From JADHUC01 sp964617665 (GTDB lineage Bacteria; Planctomycetota; Planctomycetia; Pirellulales; Pirellulaceae), in assembly GCA_964617665.1 (NCBI GenBank), contig CAZUAH010000003.1:1-64000 (forward strand): DNA of 64,000 bases, given 5' to 3'. The translations under genes were made by a program, and so were the position numbers. The notes under the pieces are model-generated. The model made no database searches and was not told the origin of the DNA. It was given only the letters and a program-made list of their open reading frames with translations. Shown here in pieces: positions 26,801 to 35,077 of the stretch (its first letter is position 1; each line of letters begins with the position of its first letter).

Positions 26801-27113
26801 GGCAAAACGCCAGCGCCGGCCGGCGACCAAAGTGAACTATCACTGGTCCGAAGCGGTGCCCTTCTACGTACGTGGGATGCTTTTGGCTGGCGACACGCTG
26901 TTTGTGGCTGGTCCCAACGATGTCTCTGAACTCGCTGAGGACAAACCAGACGGAGACGTTTGGCTGTGGGCCGTTTCTGCAACCGACGGCACCAAGAAGG
27001 CCGAATACCGACTGAAAGCCTCGCCTGTGTTCGACAGCTTGGCCGCAGCAAACGATTGCCTGTTCTTCACTACCGTGGACGGTCGAGTAGTGTGTTATCA
27101 GACGCGAGATTGA
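23805..27113 (+). CDS. Secreted methyltransferase-like/PQQ-like beta-propeller fusion, copy 2
   Basis: The 1102-residue protein has a signal peptide (TVIFFGILLCSSNVLVAE), then the methyltransferase-like domain, then two PQQ-like propeller halves. The second half begins DWPTYRHDGGRSGVSG. Conserved family motifs are RCYRNKATSQYVI and CQYGILPCNGLLYVPPHSCA. In this copy SAM motif I is DVGSANAQEIAAL instead of HLGCGDGKLTTAL in copy 3, so the glycine-rich SAM loop is damaged and catalysis is doubtful. The gene carries heptamer arrays at 24152-24268 and 25720-25817. Ten bases separate it from the S58 peptidase gene. Function unknown. Confidence 0.8.
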   Translation: MNSYTRSRIRQTVIFFGILLCSSNVLVAEVKSARQLVVDSGIKGGLIVDVGSANAQEIAALRLNDRFLVQGLQRDLARVSDSRKGLQEMRVLGPATVIHWQGERLPYADNMVNLIAIRDTRHGVRDEELKRVLAPRGRIIAPEGTRIPHPVSRIGNGFAMFTKPVPSDIDDWTHFLHGPDNNAVAEDTRIAPPNHMQWVAGPRWGRSHDHLASMSAAVSAAGRIFYIVDEGTVASVNEPAQWMLVARDAFNGVLLWKKRIGPWETQLRPFRSGPAELPRRLVAVGDRVYVTLGYGKPTVALDAATGDEVCTYEDTDNTHEILYHDGKLYLVISDPLSDELAQESQTSGKLARRLALWRDFYGRYVTRYLPKQIQCLEADTGKLQWKKKDAETKNLLALTLAVAEGRVFFENEKEILALETDSGKVAWRASRPIALRRYAWSSPTLVVSDGVVLSADRAADANLDTEGGDESELEFLVTSNHLLTGGEMMAFSAETGKKLWTVPCHEGFNFPVDVFVAQGKVWSGELAWGKQPGLTKVYDLYTGEVVAERPPDQQVYTIGFGHARCYRNKATSQYVIHGRSGVEFLDMSSNQIIADHWIRGTCQYGILPCNGLLYVPPHSCACYIEAKLNSFNVLAATRESKSPEVEESKSDVRLEKGPAFAAISDQRSAVSKDDWPTYRHDGGRSGVSGTTLSPELKLGWEKTIPGPLTSVVVADGRLFVAQTNAHTVHALDVTDGSPLWQCTVGGRVDSPPTVHCDFVYFGSADGWVYCLRATDGELAWRFRLAPEARQIVSYGQLESVWPIHGNVLVHQGQDASSSPSVYAVAGRSAFTDGGLFLYRLDACTGKLVSERRISHRDPNTGRQPQSTVRGVAMPGALPDVLSTDGSSIFMRHVRFDMQANSLPQDTDHLFSPAGFLDDAWWHRTYWQIGTTMAGGYGGWAQVGNRRISGRMLVLGKDRVFGYGRKQYGNTGAHPGLNAEHHLFAADAELIRPEPAKTPKAKRQRRPATKVNYHWSEAVPFYVRGMLLAGDTLFVAGPNDVSELAEDKPDGDVWLWAVSATDGTKKAEYRLKASPVFDSLAAANDCLFFTTVDGRVVCYQTRD
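24152..24268. repeat. Paired heptamer arrays in methyltransferase-like domain, copy 2
   Basis: Five 7-base units starting GATACGA, GATACGC, GGCACGG run at 24152-24186. Four more, GCATCCC twice, GTATCCC and GCATCGG, run at 24241-24268. The second array is an inverted version of GATRCGG-type units, so the two arrays can pair as arms of a 117-base element (39 codons, in frame). The block to about 24306 is nearly identical to 52876-53030 of copy 3. Confidence 0.85.
25720..25817. repeat. Octamer and heptamer arrays in inter-propeller linker, copy 2
   Basis: Four 8-base units, AGTCAAAA, AGTCCGGA and AGTCGAAG twice, run at 25720-25751 and encode ESKSPEVEESKS. After LEKGPAFAA, 7-base units GATCAGC three times and AGTCAGC follow at 25790-25817, encoding ISDQRSAVS. 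The arrays sit between the conserved CACY motif and DWPTYRHD, the same linker that carries different repeats in copies 1 and 3. Confidence 0.85.
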
Positions 27114-27123
27114 CGCAGACGCG

Positions 27124-28329
27124 ATGATTAGGTTTTCAGCAGCATTGACTATCACCGGGATGGTCCTGGGCCTGTGTTCGTTCTGTGACGAAACTCGGGG
27201 CCAGGAAGCTCGTCCCGCGACCGTCGGGCACGCGGCCGAACGCCCCCGCGCGCGTGACATTGGATTGGTGTTCGGTGTTCTGCCGCCGGGCCCACTGAAT
27301 GCGATTACCGACGTCGAAGGCGTGTTGGTGGGACATCAGGCGCTGGTGGACGGCGTCGATATCCGCACTGGGGTAACGGCGATTTTGCCACACGATGGAA
27401 ATCTGTTTCAACAGAAAGTGCCGGCCGCGATCGTCGTGGGTAACGGGTTCGGCAAACTGATCGGTTCGACGCAAGTGAATGAACTGGGAGTGCTGGAAAC
27501 ACCGGTTGTCCTGACGAATACGCTGTCTGTCTTCACCGCGGCCGACGCGCTGGTTGGGTATACGCTTGGCCTGGAAGGGAATGAACACGTCCGGTCCGTG
27601 AATCCCGTTGTCGGCGAGACAAACGACGGGTATTTGAACGACATCCGCCGACGACGAGTGACGGAGCAGGATGTGCTGAAGGCCATTCGCGCGGCAGAGA
27701 ACGGTCCGGTGGCCGAAGGCTGCGTCGGCGCCGGAACCGGCACGCGATGTTTGGGCTGGAAAGGCGGTATCGGCACCGCTTCACGGCGCCTATCTGAATC
27801 CTTGGGGGGATACACACTCGGCGTGCTCGTCCAAACGAACTTTGGTGGCATTTTGACGGTGAACGGTGCGCCCGTCGGCAAGGAGCTCGGACGGTACTAT
27901 CTGAAAGAGCACATTGCGGACAAGTCGTCCGAAGGCGGTTCGTGCATGATCGTCGTGGCCACCGACGCGCCGCTGGACGCGCGGCAATTGACCCGAGTTG
28001 CCAGGCGTGCGCTGCTGGGGCTGGCGGCGGTCGGCTCGCCCATGACGCACGGCAGCGGTGATTACGTTGTCGCCTTTTCCACGAATCGAGCCGTGCGAGT
28101 CGCTCATCAGGCTGCCGATCGGACGCGTACAGTTCAACTGTTGCGCGACGAGACGCTATCTCCGCTGTTTCAGGCGACGCGCGAGGCGGTCGAGGAGGCT
28201 GTCATCAACAGTATGCTCAAAGCCACGACAGTGACGGGGCAAAAGGGGCGCACCAGTGAGGCGCTACCCATTGATCGGCTTGTGGAAATCTGTAAACAAT
28301 ACGGTGCCATCCAAAGAAAACACCATTGA
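27124..28329 (+). CDS. S58-family (DmpA-type) aminopeptidase, exported
   Basis: The 401-residue protein begins with a signal-like segment (FSAALTITGMVLGLCSFC). The mature part follows the DmpA/L-aminopeptidase fold: NAITDVEGVLVGH, GVTAILPH, GNGFGKLIGSTQVNELG, ETPVVLTNTLSV and the autocleavage site GGSCMIVVATDAPL, where Ser273 becomes the N-terminal nucleophile of the small chain. It removes N-terminal residues from small peptides or amides. A weak ribosome-binding site and a ten-base gap suggest coupling to the MT-PQQ gene upstream. Together with the nearby gamma-glutamyltransferase it is a second self-processing amidohydrolase in this cluster. Confidence 0.88.
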   Translation: MIRFSAALTITGMVLGLCSFCDETRGQEARPATVGHAAERPRARDIGLVFGVLPPGPLNAITDVEGVLVGHQALVDGVDIRTGVTAILPHDGNLFQQKVPAAIVVGNGFGKLIGSTQVNELGVLETPVVLTNTLSVFTAADALVGYTLGLEGNEHVRSVNPVVGETNDGYLNDIRRRRVTEQDVLKAIRAAENGPVAEGCVGAGTGTRCLGWKGGIGTASRRLSESLGGYTLGVLVQTNFGGILTVNGAPVGKELGRYYLKEHIADKSSEGGSCMIVVATDAPLDARQLTRVARRALLGLAAVGSPMTHGSGDYVVAFSTNRAVRVAHQAADRTRTVQLLRDETLSPLFQATREAVEEAVINSMLKATTVTGQKGRTSEALPIDRLVEICKQYGAIQRKHH

Positions 28330-28361
28330 TCGACCCAAGAACCAGATTACGGAGTCCAACT

Positions 28362-29066
28362 ATGTGCCACCTTTTTCGATTGTCCGTCCTGATATCTCTG
28401 GTCATCGCGCCGACCGCAACATACGCCGATTCCACCGGAAGCACACGAGTCGCCGACGACAAACAACATGCCTGTACGGGTGGCGGTGGATATCCCTACC
28501 GAGACAAGAGTGAATATGTGCTCAAGGAACTGGATCTCAAGCCCGGCGACGTCGTGGTGGACATCGGGGCCGGCGACGGGTGGTGGTCGGAGAAGATGGC
28601 ACCGCTTGTCGGCGACGAAGGCGTAATCCATGCGGGAGAGGTCGATCAGAAGAAGGTCGACAAGATGAAAGAGCAGTACGCCAAATTGCCGCAGATCAAA
28701 CCCTACCTATGTCCCACCGACGGAACCGGCCTGCCAGATAACTCCTGCGATCTGGCCTTCATATCCAAGGCCTATCACCATCTTCCCAAAGACGGCCACG
28801 TCGACTACATGCGTCACCTGCACAAGGTCATCAAGTCCACCGGCCGCCTCTGCGTGATCGAGAAATATGCGGGTCTGGCCACCGGACGAAGCAAGGAACA
28901 TGCCTGGGCGCCGGGGCTCTTGGCCCAACAGGCCGAACAGGCCGGCTGGATCCAAGTCCGTTGCGAGTTGATCACCGGCACGTACCACTACATTGCGATC
29001 TTCACCAAGAAAGATCTCTTCCCACCCGAGCCACAGAGAAAGAGAAAACCAGCCGCGAAGCCCTGA
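28362..29066 (+). CDS. Exported class I SAM-methyltransferase-like protein
   Basis: The 234-residue protein starts at ATG 28362, with GGAG upstream. It has a signal peptide (LFRLSVLISLVIAPTATYA) and a complete class I methyltransferase core: YVLKELDLKPGDVVVDIGAG with DGWWSEKMAPLVG (motif I), HAGEVDQKK, LPDNSCDLAFISKAYHHL (motif IV region) and VIKSTGRLCVIEKY. The C-terminus is Lys/Arg/Pro-rich. Export is odd, because SAM is cytoplasmic. It is 32 bases after the S58 peptidase gene and shares with the MT-PQQ genes the combination of a signal peptide and a methyltransferase core. Substrate unknown. Confidence 0.8.
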   Translation: MCHLFRLSVLISLVIAPTATYADSTGSTRVADDKQHACTGGGGYPYRDKSEYVLKELDLKPGDVVVDIGAGDGWWSEKMAPLVGDEGVIHAGEVDQKKVDKMKEQYAKLPQIKPYLCPTDGTGLPDNSCDLAFISKAYHHLPKDGHVDYMRHLHKVIKSTGRLCVIEKYAGLATGRSKEHAWAPGLLAQQAEQAGWIQVRCELITGTYHYIAIFTKKDLFPPEPQRKRKPAAKP

Positions 29067-29359
29067 TCGGCGTGATCCGTACTCCTTTCAGTGGCCGGTC
29101 TCCGCATCGAGCACCGGATTGAAGCATGACGCGAGGATGGGGCAGTTGAGGATCATGTGTGGCGCGGGGCCCTAGCAGCCAAACGCCCGCACTACATCGG
29201 CTCGCATCACGCACACGTTGATGTCAGATGCCCTTGCCGGATGGGCATCGTATAGTGCAGATTCAGGCGACCTTGGTAGAATGGATTGTCGTTCGATGCC
29301 GTTCCGCTTCATTTGAGACAGAGTCGGGCGTGCGGATCCGTTGCACGAGATCGCGAGAG
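29067..29359. other. Intergenic region, no gene recognised
   Basis: This 293-base stretch between the exported methyltransferase and the interrupted STAS gene holds no convincing gene. The only structure I see is a short hairpin, GATGCCC-TTGCCGGAT-GGGCATC, near 29228-29250. An open frame runs through it into the STAS gene, but its codons do not look protein-like before the ATG at 29360. Confidence 0.4.
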
Positions 29360-30109
29360 ATGTCTGACTTCTTCAAGCAATTCCTGGATCCGGATGAGTA
29401 TCTGACTGGGACGTTAGTTGTACGTGCGTTGGATTCTCATTCTGGTCGTGGGCTGTTTGGCGTCCGTGTCATCGCCGGCAGTACTCTCGACGAGGCCTTC
29501 GGTAAGAGGTGAGGCGGCAAGCTACGCGTCACAGGTCGTGACGGAGTCTGTCGGATCGAGTTGCCGTTCGGTCACGTCTATGTCGCCGTGTCTGAGGCCA
29601 ACTATACGGGGGCGTGGTTACGAGCGGGTGAGGAACGTGACATAACGTTTCGCGTGCGCGGGCCGATGTCGAGGGGCAGTACGTGGGAGTGCCCCGTGTG
29701 CGGAACGCCGTTGGAAGGCCCCGCCTCGATCCAAATGACGCCTTGCCCAAAATGCGGCACTCGCTCGTTCGCAATAGGCTCGGTTGCCGGCTTCTCACGC
29801 GGCGTTCGTAGGGTAATGGTCGTCTCGCCGCCGGATACGTCGCCGTGGATGCCCACGTTTTTTGAGGGGCTCGCTAATCAGCTTGCTCCGAACGGTATCC
29901 TGATTCTCGACTTGACTCAAGCAGCGATGAATTCTGAAGTGATCGGTCGCATCGTCCTCTTCAACAAGTCGGCCAAATCTAAAAAATCGACGCTGAAACT
30001 CGTAATGCCCGATGATCATCCTAGTCGCGGGATCTTCAGGATAACGCGACTGGATAAGGTATTCACGATCTACCCCACGATTGATGCGGCCCTTGCCGCG
30101 TTGTCTTAG
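29360..30109 (+). pseudogene. Zinc-ribbon/STAS-domain gene interrupted by in-frame TGA
   Basis: Both halves lie in one frame, separated only by TGA at 29510-29512. The first 50 codons give MSDFFKQFLDPDEYLTGTLV and continue as a beta-sandwich-like segment (VVRALDSHSGRGLFGVRVIAG). After the TGA come GKLRVTGRDGVCRIELPFGH, a CPVCG/CPKCG zinc ribbon and a C-terminal STAS domain (NGILILDLTQAAMNSEVIGR, ending TIYPTIDAALAALS) like anti-sigma factor antagonists. The sandwich domain continues smoothly across the stop, so this is probably a single gene with a CGA-to-TGA change. If translation restarts, a zinc ribbon-STAS protein of about 180 residues could still be made. Confidence 0.65.
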
Positions 30110-30178
30110 ACTATTGCCGGCTGGCAACGCGATCCCCTTCTTGGTTGCGAGATGACGTTCTGAACCGGGAGGTGTTCT

Positions 30179-30264
30179 ACCGACAGTGCCTGAGGGCATT
30201 CCACCGGTAACACGTTGAACTAAAGCATCCCAACGCGAGACACGTTGACACGGGCACTGTCGGT
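30179..30264. repeat. Perfect 12-base inverted repeat upstream of yjbQ-like gene
   Basis: ACCGACAGTGCC at 30179-30190 is the exact reverse complement of GGCACTGTCGGT at 30253-30264, with a 62-base spacer. It lies in the 208-base gap after the STAS gene. It might be a terminator for the STAS gene or the ends of a small degenerate element. Confidence 0.6.
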
Positions 30265-30317
30265 CCACTGTATTCTGCTGCGTGACGCGATATAATCGCG
30301 TCGGATTGGAGATATCT

Positions 30318-30740
30318 ATGAAGACATTGACTAAAGAGATTTGGATGCAAGTGCCCGAGCGTCGTGCGATCATGTCGATCCACGATGAAGTCGAGCGGCT
30401 TGTCGAGGAAAGCGGTGTGCAGGATGGTCTAGTTCTTGTGAACGCAATGCATATCACCGCGAGCGTTTTCATTAACGACAACGAATCGGGACTGCACCGC
30501 GACTATGACAGGTGGCTCGAGGAGTTGGCCCCGTTTGACCCGTCGTCCGAGCGTTATCACCATAACCGCACGGGCGAAGACAATGCGGATGCTCACCACA
30601 AGCGGCAGATCATGGGCCGAGAAGTTGTTGTGGCTATCACCGACGGCAGATTGCACCTTGGACCGTGGGAGCACATCTTCTACTACGAATTCGATGGGCG
30701 ACGACGAAAGCGAATACTGGTCAAGATCATTGGTGAGTAG
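30318..30740 (+). CDS. YjbQ/UPF0047-family protein
   Basis: The ATG at 30318 follows GGAG; a start at 30282 would add residues from intergenic sequence. The 140-residue protein shows the family motifs NAMHITASVFINDNESGLHR, YHHNRTGEDNADAHHKRQIMG-type histidine cluster (written here in part), VVAITDGRLHLGPWEHIFYY and a C-terminal strand RKRILVKIIGE. Members form trimers and some have weak thiamine-phosphate synthase activity in vitro; the cellular role is not settled. It appears to be a single-gene unit followed by a long repeat. Confidence 0.9.
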   Translation: MKTLTKEIWMQVPERRAIMSIHDEVERLVEESGVQDGLVLVNAMHITASVFINDNESGLHRDYDRWLEELAPFDPSSERYHHNRTGEDNADAHHKRQIMGREVVVAITDGRLHLGPWEHIFYYEFDGRRRKRILVKIIGE

Positions 30741-30751
30741 TGAAGTAGATG

Positions 30752-31154
30752 TAGGTCAGGCGTAGCCTGGACTGATCAATCTGTTCACGCTGTCGTGGGC
30801 GATTGGGATGCTTGGCCTATCCCGTTTTTGTTTCAGTCCCGAAGGGACGGATCTAAGATAGCTCAGGGTGGAGAGACGCGAGGGAACCGAGCGTCGCGCA
30901 ACCCTGGGGATGTGAAGAAAACGGATTCGCGAATCCCGAAGGGGTGGCCCTAATGGGCCGACCGTTGTTAGGGCCGCCCCGTTGGGGCTTTCGGCGTGTG
31001 CAAAATCCGTTCCCAGGGTTGCGCGACTAACGTCGCTCCACCCTGGGCTTTCATAAGGCTGTGCCTTCGGCACGGAAGACCGTGAAACAAAACTGGAATC
31101 GATCGAAATAGCCATTTCAGCGTAAACTGAACAGTCCAGGCACAGCCTGACCTA
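30752..31154. repeat. Composite nested inverted-repeat element of about 400 bases
   Basis: The outer arms TAGGTCAGGCGTAGCCTGG (from 30752) and its near-complement ending at 31154 enclose two inner inverted pairs. One is the CAGGGTGGAG/CTCCACCCTG type around CGTCGCGCAACCCTGG and CCAGGGTTGCGCGAC. The other is CCGAAGGGGTGGCCC with GGGCCGCCCCGTTGGGG. No coding sequence is present in the 432-base gap. Parts of it (the CCCAGGGTGG and GCCCTGGGCT words) recur at 48690-48800. Confidence 0.75.
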
Positions 31155-31172
31155 CCGGAGCGACGGAAGCCG

Positions 31173-33560
31173 TCAGGATTCGAACTCGAATTCAACTCGT
31201 CCGTCGATCAGTTTCAGGCGAGCGCTGAACGGTTTTCCAGCTTTGGACTTGAAGCCCTTCAGCAGCGATGTCTCTCCTTTGCTTAACAGCGTCTTCGCGG
31301 TCCGCGTGCCGATTCGCTTTCCGGCCATGGTCTTCCAGATGACGAACTTACAGCCGTTCTGCCAGTCGCTGCAACTGTACGACTTTGGCCGTTCCACCAC
31401 CTTACCGCTGCAAAGCGGACAGACGCCCAATTCGACCGTTCGTTTATCGGCGGACCGCGTGCGTTTGGTGGAAGACGCGCGGGATCTTGCGCCGCTTGCC
31501 CGTCGGCGTTTTCGACCGAATGATCGCTGGTCGTCTTTGCTGGGTACCGGGATCTCGGTCACATCGCCAGTTTCGGTCAAGGCAAGGATCGCTTTTCCAA
31601 CATCGGCAATCTCGACCGGCTGTAAGATCGCTCGCCGTTGCAGCAATTCGCGGATCTGACTGACGCTCAATTCACGGTCCTTGTGCGCGGGCCACAGGAC
31701 GAACCCGCAGCCGTCTTGCCAGCCGGAACAGCCGAACCCGCGTTTGCCTTGGATGACCGGACGTCCGCACCGGGGACATTCGCCGAACTTCGAATCGTCA
31801 ACTTTCCATTCGTCGGCCAAGTGGATGATCCGGTTCGCATAGTCGCCGACCTCAGCCATGAATCGACGTGCATCCAAACGGCCAGCTTCGATCTCCCGCA
31901 GGTTGGCCTCCCACTGGCCGGTCAGCTCCGGTGATTTCAAGTCCTGCTCGCCGACCAAGGCAATCAGATAGCGTCCCAAGTCGGTCGCGGAAAGCGTCTT
32001 CTTGGTGCGCGTGACGTACCTGCGTTTCAACAGTGTCTCGATAATCGCCGCGCGCGTCGCCGGAGTGCCTAGTCCTTTCTCTTTCAGGGTTTCCCGAAGT
32101 TGTTCATCGTCCACCAGCTTGCCGGCCGTCTCCATTGCCCCCAGCAACGTGTTTTCGGTGAAAGGTCGCGGCGGCGAGGTCTCGCCTTGCTTGATCAGCG
32201 GTTCGTGCGGCCCACGTTCGCCAACCTTGAACTCGGGTAATTCCTGCTCGTCCTCATTGTCATCGGACCTTTTTTGCGGGTACAACTCGGTCCATCCCGG
32301 CTGGATAACGCGGACTCCCTTCGCGCGGAATGGCACTTTGTTCGAGACCCCGTCGACGGTGGTTATCTCCTTGACACAGGGCGGATAGAAGACAGCGATC
32401 AGACGCGTGACAATCGCATCAAAGACCTGCTCATCGCGTCTGGAAAGCTGCCCCGGCAGGCTGCCGGTTGGGATGATTGCGTGGTGATCGCCAACTTTCT
32501 TGTCATTCACGATGCGACCCGAAAACCGAAGCGACGACAGGTTCAGTTTGCCGATTTCCTTCTGCTTGATGGTCGCCAGCTTCTGCAGGACCTTTGGGAC
32601 CTCCTTCTTCATATCGGATCCCAGGTATCGCGAGTCGGTACGCGGATACGTGATCAGTTTCCGTTCGTACAGTGACTGAGCAATCTTCAAGGTATCGGCT
32701 GCGGACAAGCCATAGCGACGGTTCATATCCCGCTGCAGTTCGGTCAGATCGTACAGTTGCGGCGGTTGGCTACGTTGCTGTTTACGGTCGATCTTGGTGA
32801 CAACGAAATCGTGCCCCTGCACGCGTGTCAACAGCTCCTTGGCTTCGCCTTCCTTCGAGCAGCGACCTCCGGTGAATTTGAACACGGTGTTACGGTAGCG
32901 GGTCATCAATTCCCAAAACGGCTCCGGCCGAAACGTGCGAATTTGGTCGTCTCGCCGCACGATCATGGCCAGCACCGGTGTCTGAACTCGCCCCACGCTC
33001 CATAGAATTCCGTCGCCGTATCGAACCGTGTAATTGCGCGTGCCGTTCATGCCCACGATCCAGTCGGCTTCGCTTCGGCACTTGGCCGCGGCATATAGAT
33101 GGTCGTAGTCACGACCGGGCCGCAGGTTGTTGAAGGCGGATCGGATCGCACTTCCGGTCAGCGAACTGAGCCAGAGTCGCTTGACCGGTTTGTTCGTACA
33201 TCCAGTCATGGTGAGGATGTAGCGGAAGATCAACTCACCTTCGCGTCCTGCGTCCGTAGCGCAGATCAATTCCGTAGCGCCGCGAAACAGGCTTTTGACG
33301 ATCGAAAACTGTTTGCGGGCACCCTTGTCGCCGGTTAGCTTCAGCTCGAACCGATCTGGGATGATTGGCAGCGGATCCAGCATCCATTTCTTCAGTGCCG
33401 GGTCGTATTCGTCGGGTTCCTTCAACGCGACCAGATGCCCTAACGCCCAAGTGACTTGATATCCATTGCCCTCCGCGTAGCCTTCGTGACGAGACCTTGC
33501 GCCGAGGAAACTCGCAATGTCGCGAGCGACTGACGGTTTCTCGGCAAGTACGACTTTCAT
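31173..33560 (-). CDS. topB: DNA topoisomerase III (type IA)
   Basis: The 795-residue protein begins MKVVLAEKPSVARDIASFLG, the TOPRIM start of TopB. Other motifs are CATDAGREGELIFRYI, WLSSLT, VGRVQTPVLAMI and ITYPRTDSRYLGSDM, with the catalytic Tyr near residue 304. The C-terminus adds two zinc-binding or related topoisomerase repeats: CPRCGRPVIQGKRGFGCSGW, then CPLCSGKVVERPKSYSCSDW. It decatenates DNA by single-strand passage. The ATG at 33560 is chosen because the residues upstream are not conserved-looking. It stands alone between two repeats. Confidence 0.95.
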   Translation of the reverse strand: MKVVLAEKPSVARDIASFLGARSRHEGYAEGNGYQVTWALGHLVALKEPDEYDPALKKWMLDPLPIIPDRFELKLTGDKGARKQFSIVKSLFRGATELICATDAGREGELIFRYILTMTGCTNKPVKRLWLSSLTGSAIRSAFNNLRPGRDYDHLYAAAKCRSEADWIVGMNGTRNYTVRYGDGILWSVGRVQTPVLAMIVRRDDQIRTFRPEPFWELMTRYRNTVFKFTGGRCSKEGEAKELLTRVQGHDFVVTKIDRKQQRSQPPQLYDLTELQRDMNRRYGLSAADTLKIAQSLYERKLITYPRTDSRYLGSDMKKEVPKVLQKLATIKQKEIGKLNLSSLRFSGRIVNDKKVGDHHAIIPTGSLPGQLSRRDEQVFDAIVTRLIAVFYPPCVKEITTVDGVSNKVPFRAKGVRVIQPGWTELYPQKRSDDNEDEQELPEFKVGERGPHEPLIKQGETSPPRPFTENTLLGAMETAGKLVDDEQLRETLKEKGLGTPATRAAIIETLLKRRYVTRTKKTLSATDLGRYLIALVGEQDLKSPELTGQWEANLREIEAGRLDARRFMAEVGDYANRIIHLADEWKVDDSKFGECPRCGRPVIQGKRGFGCSGWQDGCGFVLWPAHKDRELSVSQIRELLQRRAILQPVEIADVGKAILALTETGDVTEIPVPSKDDQRSFGRKRRRASGARSRASSTKRTRSADKRTVELGVCPLCSGKVVERPKSYSCSDWQNGCKFVIWKTMAGKRIGTRTAKTLLSKGETSLLKGFKSKAGKPFSARLKLIDGRVEFEFES

Positions 33561-33634
33561 GACGCCCCAGCTGTTCAAGCCCAACTCGTGCCTTCGGGCA
33601 GCGCGACTATAAGGGCATTTCAAAATCCAAATCG

Positions 33635-33704
33635 GTCGTAGCTGCGTTCACCAGAACGCGGTCTTTCCGGCAGCCGACCGCACTCTGGCGAGTGCAGCTA
33701 CGGC
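33635..33704. repeat. Inverted repeat between topB and the DUF6807 gene
   Basis: The left part CGTAGCTGCGTTCACCAGA and the right part, which reads CCGTAGCTGCACTCGCCAGA on the other strand, are complementary with a few differences. It occupies most of the gap between the topB start and the DUF6807 stop. Confidence 0.7.
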
Positions 33705-33719
33705 CTCAAAACCGCTTCT

Positions 33720-34958
33720 TCATTGGTTCGACACAACTCGGACTTCCACCGGGTGGGCATAATCCTGCCAGAGTTGCTCGGTGACCTCTTGATTGGGCTT
33801 TCCTTGGTGTATGCAGAAACGATACCGCGACACATAGGGCTTACCCGGTTCGATCGTGAACGAACCAAGTAGTGCTGGTGTGAAACAGAAATATGGCATC
33901 GTGGGATGCAGACGCACGGGCTGCGGGAAGCGGAAGTTCCCGGGATGATCCAGGATCGTCACGCCGGTCATCTTTTGGGCAAGTGGCCCGTAAATGTCTA
34001 CCCACGTCGGTCGAGTATGATTGCCGTCCTTCTTCGTTTTGCCTTCACTCGTCAAATAGTCGAAGTCCTTGTGCTCCTGCCAATCGGCGTGGCCTCGTAT
34101 CATTAAACCGCCGTAGTGTATCTCTTCGACGACGACCGGCGCGCCACCGGCGCAAGTCTGTGTCGACTCGACGTCGAACAGGAAGCGGTCACTGATGTTG
34201 AAGATCCGGACGTTCCAGGTTTCATCGAGCGCAGGCTTTGGGCCGTCCGGGGCAGTCAGATCGACCTGTTGCTGGCGAATGGTAAAGGAACCGAAAACCG
34301 GCCCACCGGCAAAGTCGATCAGTTCTACGTGTTCCACCTTGCCGGTGCCAACTTTCTGATCCCAGCCGTTTGTCGATCGACCCTCAAAGGTCGTCTTCCG
34401 CCAGGCGAACATGATTCCGTGCTGATGAGCGTGGTCCGGATTGAAATCGTCGGTCACCATCTGGCCCGAGGGATCATAGACTGGGTGGATGTGGCCGCTT
34501 TTGGCATAGTAGGGGGTCTTTGGATCCGGACTGGGCACCACGGCCTGGTTGTAGACCAGTACCGGTTTGTCGCCAATCTTGACGTGCAGGCGTTTACCAT
34601 CGTCTTTCACCGTGACAGCTCTGGCGACGTCCGGCTTCTTTGTCGTGGACGCGAGGCGGTACTGCCGTGCCTTCCCGGCGGCGAGTTTCTCATGGAGGAT
34701 CCAAGCGATACTCGGCGTATCGCCAGCCTGGACCTGTGCAGGGATTGGCTGACCATTGTCGATCCGAGTCAGCGCGAAATGCTGGTGGCCTCGCAGCGCG
34801 GACGGCAACTCGGTCACCACGACACAGTTCTCGCGGTCGAAATCGCTGGCAACGACCTCCAGCTTTACGGATTCGGACCGTCCCACCCCGTAGGCGTGGA
34901 TTGGAACGGCCAACATTGTAAGAGCAACGACGGAGCATGTCCGCATTTTGGCATGCAC
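33720..34958 (-). CDS. Exported DUF6807 (PmoA-like annotated) protein
   Basis: The 412-residue protein starts at GTG 34958, seven bases after AAGGAG; the ATG at 34946 is too far from this site. It has a signal peptide (CSVVALTMLAVPIHAYG) followed by the DUF6807 fold, with GHIHPVYDPSGQMVTDDF, DHAHQHGIMFAW, ETWNVRIFN and YGGLMIRG. Databases often call this family methane oxygenase PmoA, which is misleading because there is no membrane monooxygenase signature. In planctomycetes it usually accompanies carbohydrate-active genes. It is probably co-transcribed with the esterase gene 119 bases upstream. Activity is unknown. Confidence 0.8.
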   Translation of the reverse strand: MHAKMRTCSVVALTMLAVPIHAYGVGRSESVKLEVVASDFDRENCVVVTELPSALRGHQHFALTRIDNGQPIPAQVQAGDTPSIAWILHEKLAAGKARQYRLASTTKKPDVARAVTVKDDGKRLHVKIGDKPVLVYNQAVVPSPDPKTPYYAKSGHIHPVYDPSGQMVTDDFNPDHAHQHGIMFAWRKTTFEGRSTNGWDQKVGTGKVEHVELIDFAGGPVFGSFTIRQQQVDLTAPDGPKPALDETWNVRIFNISDRFLFDVESTQTCAGGAPVVVEEIHYGGLMIRGHADWQEHKDFDYLTSEGKTKKDGNHTRPTWVDIYGPLAQKMTGVTILDHPGNFRFPQPVRLHPTMPYFCFTPALLGSFTIEPGKPYVSRYRFCIHQGKPNQEVTEQLWQDYAHPVEVRVVSNQ

Positions 34959-35077
34959 TTCTTGTCTCCTTCTTCACGAACGATAGCCTGCAGGCTTCTT
35001 TCTACTTGGCCAAATACACGCGAGCATTCTCGGCGTCGTCATTATGATAGCCGTTTCACGCAAAGCCGAGCAACGTC

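Noticed and set aside
3590..29512. Reassignment of TGA to a sense codon in this genome
   Set aside because: TGA ends many intact genes here, including the first gene at 873-875, meaB and the carboxyltransferase fusion, so it is a normal stop.
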